Positions 61,505-64,000 of a DNA stretch of 64,000 nucleotides are shown here, piece after piece. Numbering within the stretch: the first letter of the stretch is position 1; every line of letters starts with the position of its first letter. Both the position numbers and the translations under genes were made by a program. The stretch spans positions 186,001-250,000 of the forward strand of contig NZ_JAUOZU010000001.1 of assembly GCF_030551875.1 (NCBI RefSeq), written 5' to 3'. Source of the DNA: Fluviirhizobium alvei (GTDB lineage Bacteria; Pseudomonadota; Alphaproteobacteria; Rhizobiales; Rhizobiaceae). Below the pieces are notes generated by a model. That model was not told the origin of the DNA. It worked only from the letters and a program-made list of their open reading frames with translations, and searched no databases.

Positions 61505-63154
61505 TTGGTTGAGGCGAACACATCGGCAGAAAGAGAAAGGCGAGAGGGCGGTAGCCTCTCCGGTCGCCTTCGCTTTGCCGGTCTGGACCAGGCTTCGACG
61601 GATCTTGTGAGAGCCAGTCGCAACCAGCTTCTTCCCCATATCAAACTCGCCCTCAGAGACCTTTTTCATCGTCTTCAGACCTATCCAGAGGCGTCGCGCA
61701 ACTTTGTCAGCGAAGCCCAGATCGAGCGTCTGCACGATCTCCAGCAATCGCACTGGGATGTGTTGACGGATGCGCGTTTCGACACGCTCTATGCAGAGCG
61801 CGTCAAGGTCCTGTCCGATAGCGAAAGCCGCATCGGGCTCGATCCGCGCTGGCACATCGCCGGACACGCCGTCGTTCTCGAACAGATCATCGCCGGCATC
61901 ATCGAGGATCATTGGCCGAAGGGCTGGTTCCGTTCGGGCGGCAAGGGTGCCGCCAAGGCGGTCGAGCTTGCCCGTTCCGTGGTGCGTGCGGTGATGGTGG
62001 ATCTCGAGATCGCCGTCTCGCTCCGTTTCAACGAAAGCCGGCTCGCCCATCAGCAGACGCTGGTCGAGACACGCGATGCCTTGCGGGACGAGGCGCGCGC
62101 GGTACTGAGCCAGGCCGTCGGACATCTCAGCCAGAAAGATTTCACCGGTTCGCAGCCGATCGAGGCGCCGGAAGCCTATGCCGATCTCGTCGAGAGCCTG
62201 AATGAAGCGCTCTCCGAAATCCGGCTGTCGCTGGCCGATGCCAGGACGGGAAGCGAAGCCGCGGCAACGACAACGAGCCGCATTGCGCTTGGCGCCGCCT
62301 CTCTGGCGGACCGGTCGCGCCTGGGCGCACGTGCCGTCTCGCAGGCTGCGTCCGAACTGTCCGATTTTGCCGATCATGTCCGCGAGACAGCCGGCCGCGC
62401 CTCGGCCGTAGCCGCCGATACTCGCAGGGCCCGTCAGGCTGCCGAAGCATCCGGCCAGGTCGCCAGCGAAGCCATCAGCGCGATGTCGGGTATCGAACAG
62501 TCGGCCGAGAAGATCGGCCAGATCATCGGGACCATCGACGAGATTGCCTTCCAGACCAACCTCTTGGCACTCAATGCCGGTATCGAGGCCGCACGCGCTG
62601 GCGATGCGGGCAAGGGGTTTGCGGTCGTCGCCCAGGAAGTTCGCGCACTGGCTCAGAGATCGGCGGAAGCCGCACGCGAGATCAAGGGCCTCGTCAGCGA
62701 GACGAAGGTTCAGGTTGAGGCCGGTGTGGATACCGTCGGTCGGACCCAGAATGCGATCGGCGACATCGTCGCCCAGGTCAGTGCCATCAATGATGCGGTC
62801 ATCGGGCTCACCGACAAGACAAGCGAAGCCGCAGAAGGTGTGGCCGAGCTTTCGCGCCGTACTGCGACCGCTGCGATCGATCTCGACGCCTCAAGCCAGT
62901 TGGCAGGCAATGCCAAGGCGGATGCCGACGATCTCGCCACCGTCATCCTCGAACTTGGCGACAAGATCCGCTCGTTCCGGATCGAGCGCCCGGTTGAAGC
63001 ACCACGGTCGCGGGTGCAAGTCATCCCGCAGGCAGTGCGGGCGATGGCACCGGCGAGCGAACAGGCCCACAGCGCGCGTGCGGTTGAAAACCGTGACAAT
63101 CGCCTGATCGGTTCAGATCCCTTCCAGCACAATGAGGGGAGGGCGTTCGGATGA
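61505..63154 (+). CDS. icpA: Cytoplasmic chemoreceptor with protoglobin domain (IcpA-like)
   Basis: 549 residues from TTG 61505, which follows GGGGA; an upstream ATG at 61412 adds 31 residues with rare codons and no conservation. Residues about 20-190 form a protoglobin ([38 protein letters not shown]). The position of the proximal His in globin-coupled sensors (H two residues before RIGL) reads Glu near 107, so heme binding as in HemAT is doubtful. The C-terminal part is a methyl-accepting signalling domain with the hairpin tip [20 protein letters not shown] and [20 protein letters not shown]. No transmembrane segment. First gene of the che operon. Confidence 0.88.
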   Translation: MVEANTSAERERREGGSLSGRLRFAGLDQASTDLVRASRNQLLPHIKLALRDLFHRLQTYPEASRNFVSEAQIERLHDLQQSHWDVLTDARFDTLYAERVKVLSDSESRIGLDPRWHIAGHAVVLEQIIAGIIEDHWPKGWFRSGGKGAAKAVELARSVVRAVMVDLEIAVSLRFNESRLAHQQTLVETRDALRDEARAVLSQAVGHLSQKDFTGSQPIEAPEAYADLVESLNEALSEIRLSLADARTGSEAAATTTSRIALGAASLADRSRLGARAVSQAASELSDFADHVRETAGRASAVAADTRRARQAAEASGQVASEAISAMSGIEQSAEKIGQIIGTIDEIAFQTNLLALNAGIEAARAGDAGKGFAVVAQEVRALAQRSAEAAREIKGLVSETKVQVEAGVDTVGRTQNAIGDIVAQVSAINDAVIGLTDKTSEAAEGVAELSRRTATAAIDLDASSQLAGNAKADADDLATVILELGDKIRSFRIERPVEAPRSRVQVIPQAVRAMAPASEQAHSARAVENRDNRLIGSDPFQHNEGRAFG

Positions 63155-63303
63155 AGTCGATGAAACACGAGGATGCCTGGAACGACAGCCGTTTCCGCCG
63201 CTGGCAGGGAATGACCGAATGCTGCTTCCAGGAAACGCTTTCGGGAACCAGAACCAGACCTCAAGCCAGATCCGTTCCGGCAAACAAAGGATTGAATTCA
63301 TGA
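63151..63303 (+). CDS. Possible 50-residue protein coupled between icpA and cheS
   Basis: ATG at 63151 overlaps the icpA stop (ATGA at 63151-63154), and its TGA at 63301-63303 overlaps the cheS ATG at 63300. The product begins [20 protein letters not shown] and ends with Arg/Pro-rich [21 protein letters not shown] stretch (63134-63143) precedes it. Double start-stop overlap is the pattern of real coupled genes in this operon, but the later codons (AGA three times) are unlike the neighbours and I recognise no homologue. Moderate candidate. Confidence 0.4.
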   Translation: MKSMKHEDAWNDSRFRRWQGMTECCFQETLSGTRTRPQARSVPANKGLNS

Positions 63304-63599
63304 GCGCAAAGACAGGTGCAGCCAAGAAACTGAGCCTTGAAAAGGTGCTGGATCTCAATGAGGCCACTGCACTGCAAACCAAGTTGATGGCTCTCAAAGG
63401 CAGCGATGTCACGATCGATGCCTCGGCGGTCGAGCGTGTCGGCGCACTCTGCGTGCAGGTGCTGATGTCTGCGGCAAAGACTTGGGAAGAAGAAAAGAAA
63501 AACTTCACAATCGAGAATGTTTCCGACGCCATGAGCAAGACGATGCAGCTCATCGGCGTCAACTACGATCATCTGCTGGCAAAGGAGAGCAGGAAATGA
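63300..63599 (+). CDS. cheS: STAS-domain chemotaxis protein
   Basis: 99 residues of the STAS/SpoIIAA-like fold, with SLEKVLDLNEATALQTKLMA at the start and VTIDASAVERVGALCVQVLM around the position of the phosphorylatable Ser. In Sinorhizobium the protein in this operon position binds the CheA P2 region and accelerates dephosphorylation of the CheY1 sink. The ATG at 63300 follows AAAGGA; its stop overlaps the cheY start (ATGA). Confidence 0.88.
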   Translation: MSAKTGAAKKLSLEKVLDLNEATALQTKLMALKGSDVTIDASAVERVGALCVQVLMSAAKTWEEEKKNFTIENVSDAMSKTMQLIGVNYDHLLAKESRK

Positions 63600-63961
63600 A
63601 GAAAAAGGTACTTACGGTAGATGACTCCCGTACGATCCGGAACATGCTTCTCGTCACCCTCAACAATGCGGGTTTCGAGACCATTCAGGCCGAAGACGGG
63701 ATCGAAGGCCTCGAAGTTCTGGAAGAATGCAATCCGGACGTCATCGTAACCGACATCAACATGCCGCGTCTTGATGGCTTCGGCTTCATTGAAGGCGTTC
63801 GCCGCAACGACAAGTACCGGGCGATCCCGATCCTCGTCCTGACGACGGAAAGCGATGCCGAAAAGAAGAACCGTGCTCGCCAGGCTGGCGCGACCGGCTG
63901 GATCGTCAAGCCATTCGATCCGACAAAGCTCATTGATGCGATCGAGCGTGTAACCGCCTGA
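63596..63961 (+). CDS. cheY: Chemotaxis response regulator CheY1
   Basis: 121-residue single-domain receiver. The acidic pair is in VLTVDDSRTIR, the phosphorylated Asp in VIVTDINMPRLDG (near residue 52), Thr in VLTTESD and Lys in WIVKPF, so it is a full receiver. It starts within the cheS stop. In rhizobial operons the promoter-proximal CheY is the phosphate sink (CheY1) while a second CheY elsewhere drives the flagellar motor; that split is knowledge of the family, not seen here. Confidence 0.93.
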   Translation: MKKKVLTVDDSRTIRNMLLVTLNNAGFETIQAEDGIEGLEVLEECNPDVIVTDINMPRLDGFGFIEGVRRNDKYRAIPILVLTTESDAEKKNRARQAGATGWIVKPFDPTKLIDAIERVTA

Positions 63962-63977
63962 ACCGGGAACTATTCCT

Positions 63978-64000
63978 ATGGATATGAACGAAATCAAAGA
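63978..64000 (+). CDS. cheA: CheA histidine kinase, first codons only
   Basis: The ATG at 63978 opens MDMNEIK before the window ends, matching the start of rhizobial CheA (MDMNEIKEIFFQE...). It lies 16 bases after cheY. Only 7 residues are visible, so the call rests on gene order and those residues. Confidence 0.7.

Noticed and set aside
1-64000. Mobile elements, prophage, tRNA or rRNA genes
   Set aside because: No transposase, integrase or phage gene, no attachment-like direct repeats and no tRNA or rRNA sequence was recognised on either strand.

Overview
The window is a chromosomal segment of an alphaproteobacterium, most likely Rhizobiaceae (Rhizobium/Agrobacterium/Sinorhizobium type). 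Three things point there: the start of the che operon at the right end (cytoplasmic receptor icpA, STAS protein cheS, cheY, then the first codons of cheA), the lipid A/Kdo block pmbA-cysQ-DUF4170-waaA-HAD-lpxK-DUF2093-mutL, and two palindromic intergenic elements of rhizobial style. Base composition is high in G+C and even. I see no rRNA, tRNA, CRISPR array, phage or insertion sequence.

Layout. 1-2.4 kb: a cut-off PAS protein and a CPA2 cation/proton antiporter. 2.5-10.3 kb: pmbA, cysQ, a small DUF4170 gene, waaA, a HAD phosphatase, lpxK, a DUF2093 gene and mutL. 10.4-13.9 kb: a giant symporter/histidine kinase/receiver fusion. 14-25 kb: mscL, a patatin-like lipase, a palindromic element, rsmD, a pseudouridine synthase with long disordered tails, tadA, two diguanylate cyclases, a lipoprotein pair and ileS. 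25.3-29.4 kb: a sulfide/persulfide operon (two YeeE/YedE proteins, persulfide dioxygenase-like hydrolase, DUF442 sulfurtransferase, SulP transporter). 30.4-45 kb: catabolism of N-methylated amines, with a kinase/aminotransferase fusion, tetR, soxGADB, a dimethylglycine dehydrogenase-like protein, and a divergent Ldh-type reductase, amine oxidase and amidohydrolase. 45-51.6 kb: a PAS-GGDEF-EAL protein, an isochorismatase-family hydrolase and macAB. 51.9-59.9 kb: a creatininase-family hydrolase, a LysR regulator and a tightly coupled six-gene operon. 59.9-64 kb: ridA, ybaK-like, a gap with one possible tiny membrane protein, then the che operon.

The most interesting part is 51.7-59.9 kb. The six-gene operon encodes an NMT1/THI5-type binding protein, ABC ATPase, ABC permease, cytosine-deaminase-like amidohydrolase, FAD-linked oxidase and NAD(P)H:quinone-type flavoprotein. 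All junctions after the ATPase start codon overlap start to stop. A 38-bp sequence, 32 positions identical, lies upstream of both the creatininase gene and the binding-protein gene, tying the two units to the intervening LysR regulator. I infer a catabolic pathway for an imported amino-substituted heterocycle (pterin-, pyrimidine- or creatinine-like): uptake, hydrolytic deamination, flavin-dependent oxidation and amide ring opening. The substrate is not determined by the sequence.

Other points are a kinase-aminotransferase fusion resembling a fused hydroxylysine kinase/phospholyase, a globin-type chemoreceptor whose proximal heme histidine appears replaced by Glu, a 50-codon reading frame coupled on both sides inside the che operon, and a 273-bp palindromic element that supplies the stop codon of one gene and part of the ribosome binding site of the next.
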